DNA from: Silvimonas soli
Lineage (GTDB): Bacteria > Pseudomonadota > Gammaproteobacteria > Burkholderiales > Chitinibacteraceae
DNA: 64,000 nt
Reading direction: 5' to 3'
NCBI RefSeq assembly: GCF_030035605.1
Contig: NZ_CP106736.1
Span: 310,001 to 374,000 of the forward strand
How positions within the stretch are numbered: position 1 is the first letter of the stretch; the number at the start of each line of letters is the position of its first letter. Positions 43,244-50,308 of the stretch are shown piece by piece. The notes under the pieces are model-generated. The model saw nothing but the letters and a program-made list of their open reading frames with translations, searched no databases and was not told where the DNA came from. The translations under genes were made by a program, and so were the position numbers.

Positions 43244-43906
43244 ATGTGCACTCAATACGATACGATAAGTGAGCGTGACGTTCTGGCCCTGTTTGGCGTC
43301 GGTTTTACGATGCCACCGCCAAACATTGAAAACACAGCCTATTCGGACTACTGGTCACCCATCATCGTGAATCGCGGTGACGGTCGGCAAGTGCTTTTCG
43401 CATCGTACGGGATGATCCCCAAGGCACGGCAACCACCGGGCAAGAAATACCTTACCTTGAATGCCCGCGCAGAAACCATCGGCATAAAGCCCAGCTACAA
43501 AAGCGCATGGCAGCGTTGTCAGCTGTGCCTGGTCCCCATGCGGTGTTACTACGAATTTTGCTATGAAACCGGCAAGCCGGTGCGGTGGCGCATTGGCGTG
43601 ATCGACCGCAAGCCATTTGCCGTGGCCGGGTTGATGCGTGCCTGGCGCGACGATAACGGCATGGAGTCTTATTCATTCACGCAAATCACCGTAAATGCTG
43701 ATGGCCACGCGATCCTCGGGCGCATGCATGAGCCGCAAGATGAAAAGCGCGGCTTGGTGATCATTAGGCCGGAAGATTATGAGGCGTGGCTTACGTGCCG
43801 CGACCCCGAGATTGCGCGGACATTCTTGAAGCTTTACCCGGCAGAAGATATGTATGCGGAGCCGGGGCCGAAGGCACCACGTGGACAAAAGACCGACAAT
43901 AAGTGA
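43244..43906 (+). CDS. SRAP (YedK/HMCES-like) protein 2
   Basis: Second SRAP paralogue, 220 residues, quite different from the first. It keeps the full set of expected active-site residues: Cys2 (MCTQY), Asn73 and Arg75 in NARAET, Glu104 in YYEF, and His162 in GRMHEPQDEKRGLVII. It should therefore be able to shield abasic sites in single-stranded DNA. Compared with E. coli YedK the C-terminus is shorter and ends in a polar tail. The stop is 40 bases before the KAP NTPase start. Two SRAP genes in one short phage operon is unusual. Confidence 0.88.
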   Translation: MCTQYDTISERDVLALFGVGFTMPPPNIENTAYSDYWSPIIVNRGDGRQVLFASYGMIPKARQPPGKKYLTLNARAETIGIKPSYKSAWQRCQLCLVPMRCYYEFCYETGKPVRWRIGVIDRKPFAVAGLMRAWRDDNGMESYSFTQITVNADGHAILGRMHEPQDEKRGLVIIRPEDYEAWLTCRDPEIARTFLKLYPAEDMYAEPGPKAPRGQKTDNK

Positions 43907-43946
43907 CCATTTCACTCGAACTAATCAGCCGAAGACAAAAATAGCC

Positions 43947-46223
43947 ATGACGACAAACGCACCAGCTGCAGCCTCCAATCCCGAAAATTCGCACAATGCC
44001 CCGATCACGAAAAAAGAGCAGGATTGGTATGAGCGCTGGAGTTTGGCTACTTCAATATCAAAAATGGTCGAATACTCTCCGCCAGAATGGGCGACGCGAA
44101 TTGGCGTCTACGGCCCTTGGGGGTCTGGTAAAACGTCCTTACTCAACCTTGTAATAGAACAACAGAAAGCCAAAAAAAATATAATCATTCAATTCACACC
44201 ATGGAGCGCCAAAACAGACGGCGAAATGTGGCGATCCCTTGCAAAGGCAACAATAGATGGATTGAAGCAGTCAGGAATGAATGTAGGGTGTTGGACACAG
44301 ATTAAATACTGGGCAAGACTTTACTTCAAGCCAATATCACTTGTCGTAAAAATATTTGGCGAAGCTGCCCAACTAACCGGTCACGCCCCTGGCGCAAAAT
44401 TCATAACCAGAAATTTAATGAAGTTTTGCGCGAAGATTGGTATTTTCTCGTCCGCGAATACCGTTAAAATCCCGAAAACCGATAAGCGAGTCATTGTCGT
44501 TGTCGATGACCTCGATAGAACTGCACCGGAGCTACTCCCGGGACTCTTGTTGAGTTTGCGTGAATTGTTAGATATGCCAGGGTTTTCTTTTTTGCTCGCT
44601 TTCGACAAAGATGTTGTATCAGCGGCACTACACAACCACAATCCGGCATGGAAGGCTAAGGACAATGATTTTCTTGAAAAGATAATCGATTTCCAAGTGT
44701 ATTTTTCCAATCCAACCAAAGATCAAGTTCTAAATCACGCGATATATTTATTCAGCACTCTTTGTCCGCTAGTTCCCGCTGAAACCGTAAAGGCGTACGC
44801 CAACGTTCTTCCGACCAATCCTAGGCGATTAAAATTGCTTGTAAGAACCATTTCAAGCATGAGCGGTGAAATCAGAAGACATAAAAGTGGTGAGCTTAAT
44901 TTTGACATAATTGTTTTATTTTCAATTATTCAGATTGAAGCCCCTTCGCTTGCCGCCCTAATTCAATCGGAGAAAAAATTCGAGTCCAACGGCTTGGAAC
45001 AGGATTGGTTTAGATGGGCTCGCCTTGAGCCAAAGAAGACAGACGAGTTCGTAAAAGAGCTAATGGCCAAATTGGTCAAATTAAATCCTCAACTTGCGAG
45101 CACAGAAGCCAAAGTTTCCGCACTAGCGCCCCTATGGATGAATATTGAGAATCGCATAAATTCGTCGATGATCGCTTATCTTATTTCCTTTTTTTACAAC
45201 CCGCCAAACATTACATGGGGAGAATTCGAGGATTTCATTACAGCTTGGAGATCAGATAAGGATTATAAGAAAATCGAGACATTTATCTTGGCTCGAATTG
45301 ACTCAACCGATCGAACTAAAGAACAGGTCGAAATCGAATTCGCCAAAACAATTGGCACTTACTACGCTAATATTTTGGAGAAAGCAGCCGACGAACCTGA
45401 TCGCAACGAACATACCAATATTATCCAAGAAGCTATGGATGCCTTGGTTTTGTTAGAGCAATCTTTCTTTTGTTCCGACAAGTGCTGCGAAGTGAATGAA
45501 GAGGTCACGAGGGAGACATGGCTGCAACTAAAAGGCTGCGCAGCGAGATGGTGTCATTTTCGAGCCAATGAAAAAGAAAAAGAATTAAGGGAAAAGGAAG
45601 TTTCTTGCCTAATTAAATTTAGTAAGTTCGTGGACTCCGCCTGCGCAATTTACCTATCGGTGGCGTTTGGTAACTTTGCATCTTACGATCAAAACGAAAG
45701 CCAAATAGCTAAAACGATATTTACCCCAATCATTGATTCGATAGAGCAAAGAGTTATCGATGAGCTTTTAAAGAAAATATCGACCCCTTACGAGATGACT
45801 CGTTTAGCTGAAAATAGAGGCCGTGAAAACGAAATGCGTCCCCTATTTCAATCGACTGCAAGCCCGTTATTTTTTGACAAATACAAGGGTCAATTATTAG
45901 ATCAGATTCATGCAATGAAAAACCACGAGTACGCACACCTAGACTGCGACAGTTTTTTGCATATGCTAACTTCGCCTATGGAGTATGGGGGCGCTTACTG
46001 TGGCCCGAACAACTTGCGCGAATTTGTCAATAGGCACGCTGAACTTGTCATTCTTCTCTGGAATACATCTATTAGCCGTGCGAGGCAATTTCGTTTTCTC
46101 AGCGCGTTACGCGAAAAGCGAAGTTCCCTAATTGGCCTTGGCTTGGCTCCAAATCTTCTGAATGAGCCAGAGTGGCTTGTTGTTCCCCCTGAGGCAACTG
46201 GCCCAGCCATAGTAGAAGCCTAG
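43947..46223 (+). CDS. KAP-family P-loop NTPase, candidate phage-defence protein
   Basis: Large STAND-like ATPase of 758 residues. ATG at 43947 chosen (MTTNAPAAASNPENS); an upstream in-frame start overlaps SRAP2. Seen: Walker A GVYGPWGSGKTS (about 53-64), the KAP block FTPWSAKTDGEMWRSL (83-98), Walker B VIVVVDDLDRT (182-192), sensor-like FSFLLAFDKDVV, and the TNPRRLKLLVRT segment typical of KAP C-terminal lids. A long helical C-terminal region with many Cys (DKCCEVNEE, CAARWC) has no recognised domain. Unlike many KAP proteins, no clear membrane insert is seen. Family context: F-plasmid PifA, a KAP protein, blocks phage T7. The gene is distinctly AT-richer than its neighbours, suggesting recent transfer. 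Defence role is inference. Confidence 0.85.
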   Translation: MTTNAPAAASNPENSHNAPITKKEQDWYERWSLATSISKMVEYSPPEWATRIGVYGPWGSGKTSLLNLVIEQQKAKKNIIIQFTPWSAKTDGEMWRSLAKATIDGLKQSGMNVGCWTQIKYWARLYFKPISLVVKIFGEAAQLTGHAPGAKFITRNLMKFCAKIGIFSSANTVKIPKTDKRVIVVVDDLDRTAPELLPGLLLSLRELLDMPGFSFLLAFDKDVVSAALHNHNPAWKAKDNDFLEKIIDFQVYFSNPTKDQVLNHAIYLFSTLCPLVPAETVKAYANVLPTNPRRLKLLVRTISSMSGEIRRHKSGELNFDIIVLFSIIQIEAPSLAALIQSEKKFESNGLEQDWFRWARLEPKKTDEFVKELMAKLVKLNPQLASTEAKVSALAPLWMNIENRINSSMIAYLISFFYNPPNITWGEFEDFITAWRSDKDYKKIETFILARIDSTDRTKEQVEIEFAKTIGTYYANILEKAADEPDRNEHTNIIQEAMDALVLLEQSFFCSDKCCEVNEEVTRETWLQLKGCAARWCHFRANEKEKELREKEVSCLIKFSKFVDSACAIYLSVAFGNFASYDQNESQIAKTIFTPIIDSIEQRVIDELLKKISTPYEMTRLAENRGRENEMRPLFQSTASPLFFDKYKGQLLDQIHAMKNHEYAHLDCDSFLHMLTSPMEYGGAYCGPNNLREFVNRHAELVILLWNTSISRARQFRFLSALREKRSSLIGLGLAPNLLNEPEWLVVPPEATGPAIVEA

Positions 46224-46306
46224 AATTGCATTCTGGTCCTCAAGTGACGCCGCGCTGCGAACGCCGAAGGTCGGTAAATTGCAAGTTCGTCCATTTTGAC
46301 GAGGCG

Positions 46307-46354
46307 CAACATAATTGTTGTGTTTACTTCTTGCAAAACACAACATATATGTTG
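46307..46354 (+). promoter_or_regulatory. hicAB promoter with two palindromic operators
   Basis: Two perfect 14-base palindromes of matching type, CAACATAATTGTTG (46307-46320) and CAACATATATGTTG (46341-46354), lie 34 bases apart centre to centre. The second sits in the spacer between a possible -35 TTGCAA (46331) and a -10 CATACT (46355). They precede hicA by 35 bases. They look like repressor sites for the HicB DNA-binding domain. Confidence 0.65.
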
Positions 46355-46388
46355 CATACTCTCTTCACACGAACAAACGAGGAGAGCT

Positions 46389-46574
46389 ATGAAATACAGC
46401 GAGTTCCGCAAGTGGCTCAAGCAGCAAGGCGCAACGTTTGAAAAGCACCGAGCAGGCAGCAGTCACTACCGGGTTACTCTGAATGGCAAAACAACGATCT
46501 TCCCGGATCACGGTTCAAAAGAAATAGGTACGGGACTGGTTCAAGCCATCAAGAAACAACTCGGGGTCAAGTGA
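46389..46574 (+). CDS. hicA: HicA-type mRNA interferase toxin
   Basis: Small double-stranded-RNA-binding-fold RNase that cleaves mRNA when free of HicB. The 61-residue protein starts MKYSEFRKWLKQQGATFEKH and contains the catalytic His in GSSHYRVTLNG and the GSKEIGTGLVQAIKKQLG C-terminus. GAGGAGA precedes the ATG. It is followed 122 bases later by hicB, toxin first, the usual HicAB order. Confidence 0.93.
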   Translation: MKYSEFRKWLKQQGATFEKHRAGSSHYRVTLNGKTTIFPDHGSKEIGTGLVQAIKKQLGVK

Positions 46575-46696
46575 AAGGGAGGCAGCCACTGGCTGCTTCC
46601 CTCCCCGGAACCTGCTCAGATATAGCTCTCTTCAGAAAACCGCTACCACTGGCTGGTTTTCAGCATCACCATACGAAACACGACGAGGCGAGAACA

Positions 46697-47116
46697 ATGC
46701 TCACATACCCCGTATCGCTGACACGCGATGATAACGACACCTTCCTGGTGACGTTCCCGGATATCCCGGAGGCCATCACCGTGGGTGATGATGAACCGCA
46801 GGCGCTGGCCAGCGCGCTCGAAGCACTGGAAGCGGCGCTGGATATCTACTTTGATGAAAAACGCCAGATCCCCATGCCATCGAAAATCGGCAGGGATCAC
46901 CGCACGGTCACCCTGCCCGTTCTGGTCACCGCGAAAGTCTTTTTGGCAAACGAGATGCTGCGCCAAGGCGTCAAGAAAAGTGAACTGGCCCGGCGTATGG
47001 ATATCCACATGCCTCAGGTGGACCGCCTGTTAGACCTCAAACATTCGTCAAAGATTGAGTTGGTTGAAGTCGCATTGCAGAAATTGGGCAAGCGTCTGGA
47101 TATCACCGTGAATTGA
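46697..47116 (+). CDS. hicB: HicB-type antitoxin
   Basis: Antitoxin and autorepressor of HicA. The 139 residues have the partial RNase-H-like HicB fold (YPVSLTRDDNDTFLVTFPDIPEAITVGDD, ALASALEALEAALDIYF) and a C-terminal HTH (GVKKSELARRMDIHMPQVDRLLDLKHSS) expected to bind the twin palindromes upstream. The ATG at 46697 has GAGG upstream; earlier in-frame ATGs lie in the hicA spacer. In a prophage such a pair may stabilise the lysogen or act against other phages. Confidence 0.92.
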   Translation: MLTYPVSLTRDDNDTFLVTFPDIPEAITVGDDEPQALASALEALEAALDIYFDEKRQIPMPSKIGRDHRTVTLPVLVTAKVFLANEMLRQGVKKSELARRMDIHMPQVDRLLDLKHSSKIELVEVALQKLGKRLDITVN

Positions 47117-47208
47117 CCGCCAGCAAGGTATGCACCTGAACGGGTGATTACCTTGGCTGTGCGACCACAGTTGCGTGGTTGCTCATACGTCTAACTTCAA
47201 AACTGAGC

Positions 47209-47237
47209 GCCGATCCGAAAGGGTCGGCGTCTTTTTT
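47209..47237 (+). terminator. intrinsic terminator after hicB
   Basis: GCCGATCC-GAAA-GGGTCGGC hairpin with a GNRA tetraloop, then a T7 run. It also separates hicAB from the converging dam gene. Confidence 0.85.
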
Positions 47238-47257
47238 TCCAGCCGAAGACCTCCCCC

Positions 47258-48058
47258 TCAAGAAAATAGTCCATGGCTCGCGGTCGGCTCAAAATTGGCG
47301 ATAACCAATTCCCCCGCCGCCGGACGCACGTCTTTGTCCCGCGCATTGCCGATGCTGTAGCGAATGTCCGCTTCACACAGCCACAGGCCATGGAATACCT
47401 CACGGATCTCCGGATGGTCGTTGATGCTGACGATCACCTTGCCCTGGCAGCGGCGCATGAAATCCGCCATGTATTCATATTCGGCAAAGCTCCAGTCAAA
47501 GCCGTACCCCTCCGTTTCCCAGTACGGCGGATCGAGATAAAACAGCGTGTGCGGCCTGTCGTAGCGTTCAACGATATCGCGCCAGGGTAGGTTTTCGATA
47601 TTTACCCCTGAAAGCTGCAGGTGCGCTTGACTCAGGTTCTCCTCGATGCGCAGCAAATTGATCATTGGTGCCGTGGTGGCTGTGCCGTAGGACTGACCAT
47701 CGACCTTGCCGCCAAAGGCGTGTTGCTGCAGATAAAAGAAACGAGCTGCACGTTGGATATCGGTCAGGGTTTCAGGGCGGGTTTCCTGCACCCAGCCAAA
47801 TACCTGCCGAGACGACAGTGCCCATTTGAATTGCCGGACGAATTCTTCAAGGTGCCATTGCACCACACGGTACAGGTTCACCAGCTCGCCGTTAATGTCG
47901 TTGATGACTTCGCACTTGGCTCGTATTGGGCGCATGAAGAACAGCGCCGCACCCCCGGCGAAGGCTTCGACATAGCAGTCGTGCGGCGGGAAAAGCGGAA
48001 TGATTTTGTCAGCCAGACGCCGTTTGCCGCCCAGCCAGGGAATGATGGGTTTTGCCAT
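47258..48058 (-). CDS. dam: D12-class DNA adenine N6-methyltransferase
   Basis: Phage DNA adenine methylase of the Dam/D12 class, 266 residues. The SAM motif is FAGGAALFF near residue 34, preceded by PWLGGKRRLADKI; the catalytic DPPY occurs as YLDPPYWETEGYGF near residue 174. Methylating its own DNA can protect a phage from restriction. It starts 4 bases after com, so it is probably translated under Com control, a place taken by mom in phage Mu. Target (GATC or other) cannot be read from sequence. Confidence 0.92.
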   Translation of the reverse strand: MAKPIIPWLGGKRRLADKIIPLFPPHDCYVEAFAGGAALFFMRPIRAKCEVINDINGELVNLYRVVQWHLEEFVRQFKWALSSRQVFGWVQETRPETLTDIQRAARFFYLQQHAFGGKVDGQSYGTATTAPMINLLRIEENLSQAHLQLSGVNIENLPWRDIVERYDRPHTLFYLDPPYWETEGYGFDWSFAEYEYMADFMRRCQGKVIVSINDHPEIREVFHGLWLCEADIRYSIGNARDKDVRPAAGELVIANFEPTASHGLFS

Positions 48059-48062
48059 CGCA

Positions 48063-48215
48063 TTACTCCTGAATCTGGCGCTCGCGGCGCTCGGGTTGGG
48101 GACTCACGGTCCTCAGAACATTCATGGCCCGGCAGCGCGGGCACTTGATTTCAATCTGGGTATAAATGCCACGGCAGAGCAGTTTGCCGCAGGAAGCACA
48201 TCGGACTTCTTGCAT
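48063..48215 (-). CDS. com: Com-like zinc-finger translational regulator
   Basis: Fifty-residue protein that matches phage Mu Com, which binds mRNA and opens the mom start site. It begins MQEVRCASCGKLLCRG and has C6-x2-C9 and C25-x2-C28 zinc ligands (IKCPRCRAMN), followed by a charged tail. The start codon lies at 48213-48215. It ends 4 bases before dam on the same strand. The pairing with a Dam-type methylase, instead of Mom, points to translational control of phage DNA methylation. Confidence 0.88.
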   Translation of the reverse strand: MQEVRCASCGKLLCRGIYTQIEIKCPRCRAMNVLRTVSPQPERRERQIQE

Positions 48216-48307
48216 GAGTAAGCCTGGTTTGTGTAGGCTTTGGCCCGCCTCTAGCTAGGTGGCAGATGGCCTCGGCCCGGCTCACTGGTTCTGTCAGTGT
48301 GTTGGGT

Positions 48308-48341
48308 GACCGGTGCAGGTGTTAGCGCACTCGCACCGGTC
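48308..48341. repeat. inverted repeat GACCGGTGC/GCACCGGTC
   Basis: A perfect 9-base inverted repeat with a 16-base loop that can pair further, in the 245-base gap between com and the divergent HNH-like gene. No U-tract follows on either strand, so an operator or RNA element is more likely than a terminator. Nothing else is seen in this gap. Confidence 0.5.
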
Positions 48342-48460
48342 GCTGTCTCTCAAGGGTCAGGGAAAAAAGACATATCAGTTCAAGGGTGTCGGTTCGGTCT
48401 AGCAATTGCCTCGACGTCCAGACTGACCCGTCTGACCATATAATCCAGGAACGCCAATAG

Positions 48461-48979
48461 ATGACGGGAAAATACAGCCCAGAAACGCTTTTGCCGCCGT
48501 TGAGGCACTTTATCGCTGCACGAAATGAATCTATCGCTGCAGGCTTTACCGACAACGGCGGGGCAATCCATTCCGTAGAGCGCATTCTCGACACACTTGC
48601 TCGCCGCGTGAAATATCCCTACCTAGGTCACATCAATAGCTTTAAAAAACATCCGGGCGCCGAGCGTAGCGTCGGCGCACACGAGGCCATACAGCGTGGT
48701 GAGAACGTGTTCATTGAGCATGTCCTGCCGCAGCGAGCGTTTGCACTAACCGTCATTGAGCGCGTAACCGCAGGTGCCACGGACGAAGATTTGCTTCGGT
48801 ATATTTCCGAAAACTACCGCTTGGTACTGCTGGACGCGCAGGAGACGAAAGCACTGAACCGCAAAAATCGGTCGCGCATTGAGGTAGATCGCTTAACTAG
48901 CGCAGGGATCGTCATCTATGAATCCAACACAAAAGATGTCCCCCTTTTATTGCAGCCAACTGCGTTGCTGACCAACTAA
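48461..48979 (+). CDS. hypothetical 172-residue protein, possibly HNH-nuclease-like
   Basis: Not firmly recognised. The C-terminal half, with a motif FIEHVLPQRAFALTVIERV followed by ENYRLVLLDAQETKALNRKNRSRI, resembles the EHV-P...N-like pattern of a family of HNH-type or restriction-associated phage proteins. The N-terminal part (PPLRHFIAARNESIAAGFTDNGG) is helical. AGGA lies 10 bases before the ATG. It is a single rightward gene between com and the lysis genes, flanked by phage genes on the opposite strand. A nuclease role is a guess. Confidence 0.55.
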   Translation: MTGKYSPETLLPPLRHFIAARNESIAAGFTDNGGAIHSVERILDTLARRVKYPYLGHINSFKKHPGAERSVGAHEAIQRGENVFIEHVLPQRAFALTVIERVTAGATDEDLLRYISENYRLVLLDAQETKALNRKNRSRIEVDRLTSAGIVIYESNTKDVPLLLQPTALLTN

Positions 48980-49068
48980 AGGCACATGCCGGTTCCCTCA
49001 GTGCTTGCAGGGGATTAGACCGGCTGATCGTCTTGCATATAATCCGCAGCCAAAACAGTTGCCGCTTT

Positions 49069-49557
49069 TCAAGCGCCGCGAAGGTCTGGTCTGCACATTG
49101 GGCAAATCCCAAACACTTGCAACGGGCTAATCCGCCCTGCCAAGCCCAAGCCCGGTAGCGCTTGTGTCCGAATCTCGAAGTGCAGATGCTGGTCCGGGCC
49201 AGTCATCCCTGCCGCATTGCCGCTGCAGCCTGACAGGCCAATCTGATCACCCAAGTGAACCGCCCTTCCCCGGTCCCGGTCGATGCGCGAGAGGTGGGCA
49301 TAGGCGGAGTAGATGCCCGTTCCTGGGTGCTCGATCACGATCAGCAAACCGAAGTCGCCCCGATTACCCGCGAAGACCACAGTGCCATCAGCGACGGCGT
49401 AAACCGGTGTGCCGGTAGGAGCGAAGAAATCCCAGCCTTGATGCGCGCGTGGGCCGTTGGCGTCATGGCGCACCATGCCGAAGGTGTTGGCGTTCAGACC
49501 GCGCCGAATGATGTTGCTATCCAGCGGCCAGTCAAATACGGTGTTTTTGTAGTTCAT
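49069..49557 (-). CDS. M23-family peptidase, phage lysis enzyme
   Basis: Zinc metallopeptidase that should cleave peptidoglycan cross-bridges at lysis. The start at 49557 has GGAGG 5 bases upstream. The 162 residues show the LytM core with both ligand motifs: HQGWDF (H-x3-D) and HLHFEI (HxH), plus GLLIVIEHPGTGIYSAYAHLSRI. No signal peptide is visible, so it needs a holin for access. It follows two small membrane proteins on the same strand in the lysis position after gene J. No separate Rz/Rz1 spanin pair was seen. Confidence 0.9.
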   Translation of the reverse strand: MNYKNTVFDWPLDSNIIRRGLNANTFGMVRHDANGPRAHQGWDFFAPTGTPVYAVADGTVVFAGNRGDFGLLIVIEHPGTGIYSAYAHLSRIDRDRGRAVHLGDQIGLSGCSGNAAGMTGPDQHLHFEIRTQALPGLGLAGRISPLQVFGICPMCRPDLRGA

Positions 49558-49565
49558 GAATCCTC

Positions 49566-49597
49566 CAAAAAGCAAAAGCCAGCACTGGGCTGGCTTT
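49566..49597 (-). terminator. terminator-like hairpin between holin gene and lysis enzyme
   Basis: Minus strand AAAGCCAG/CTGGCTTT stem, then TTGCTTTTT directly before the GGAGG of the M23 gene. The U-tract is interrupted, so it may be partial. Confidence 0.55.
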
Positions 49598-49617
49598 GAT
49601 CGGGTACTGGGTGTTTG

Positions 49618-49911
49618 TCAGATCGGGGGCGACGCGGGCGGCGGGCTGGCGTTTTCCGGCAGATGCAGGCGCACGTAAACCACCCACGTCGCGGCGATGG
49701 CCAGCGAGATGTTGAGCAGCATTTCCACTACGGGTGGCGATTTGTAGTTGTACGCCGGACCCAGTGCCACAAGTGCGGCGCAAAGACCGATCCAGCTGCA
49801 AAGTAACTTTACCAGCACGCCTTCGTGCCGATAGCGCGGTGACATGGCGCGCCACATTGCCGCCAGGCAAATCACCATGCAGGCGATAGAGTTGATCCAG
49901 GAATAAATCAC
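49618..49911 (-). CDS. small membrane protein, putative holin
   Basis: Ninety-seven residues with three predicted membrane helices (ACMVICLAAMWRAM, LLCSWIGLCAALVALG, MLLNISLAIAATWVVYVRL) and a Pro-rich polar C-terminus, the shape of a class I holin. The GTG start overlaps the stop of the preceding membrane gene (GTGA). It stands just before the M23 peptidase gene. Holin function is inferred from topology and place. Confidence 0.7.
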   Translation of the reverse strand: MIYSWINSIACMVICLAAMWRAMSPRYRHEGVLVKLLCSWIGLCAALVALGPAYNYKSPPVVEMLLNISLAIAATWVVYVRLHLPENASPPPASPPI

Positions 49912-50246
49912 TTTTCATCCTCCTTTGTGCTGATACCCAGTTTGGAAAACAGCGCTGTTCTGAACAGGTCAAACCAGTCGGAATTGGCGATCAGGCGCCA
50001 CAATGCAGTGGTCACGGTCATGCCGAAGGCGCCAATCATGAAAGCGAAGGCGCGTTCGTCGTTGTCTTCATGGGCGAGCCGCATAATCATGGGCGTGAGG
50101 TAATAGCTGGCACAGAAGCCGCCAGCAAACGCCCCTGCCCGTTCCGGCCATTCGGTCATGCCTTTGCGGTTAAGCCATACGCCCAGGGCCGACCCAGCGG
50201 CACCAGCCAGCACCATGCCCGCCAGCTGGCGAATGTTGTTATCCAC
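49908..50246 (-). CDS. small membrane protein, second holin or antiholin candidate
   Basis: The GTG at 50246 is chosen for its GGAGGG site 6 bases upstream; an earlier in-frame ATG at 50330 would cover the hairpin. The 112-residue protein begins VDNNIRQLAGMVLAGAAGSALGVWL and has two to three hydrophobic segments. It overlaps the next membrane gene by 4 bases. Such pairs often act as holin and antiholin, but which is which cannot be told. Confidence 0.65.
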   Translation of the reverse strand: MDNNIRQLAGMVLAGAAGSALGVWLNRKGMTEWPERAGAFAGGFCASYYLTPMIMRLAHEDNDERAFAFMIGAFGMTVTTALWRLIANSDWFDLFRTALFSKLGISTKEDEK

Positions 50247-50259
50247 GCGGAACCCTCCA

Positions 50260-50283
50260 TAAAAAAAACCCGCGAATGCGGGG
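50260..50283 (-). terminator. terminator-like hairpin between J and the holin genes
   Basis: Minus strand CCCCGC-ATTC-GCGGG stem followed by nine T residues, ending just before the GGAGGG of the second membrane gene. Confidence 0.75.
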
Positions 50284-50308
50284 CTGCCGATTTTGACTGT
50301 AGAAGTGG

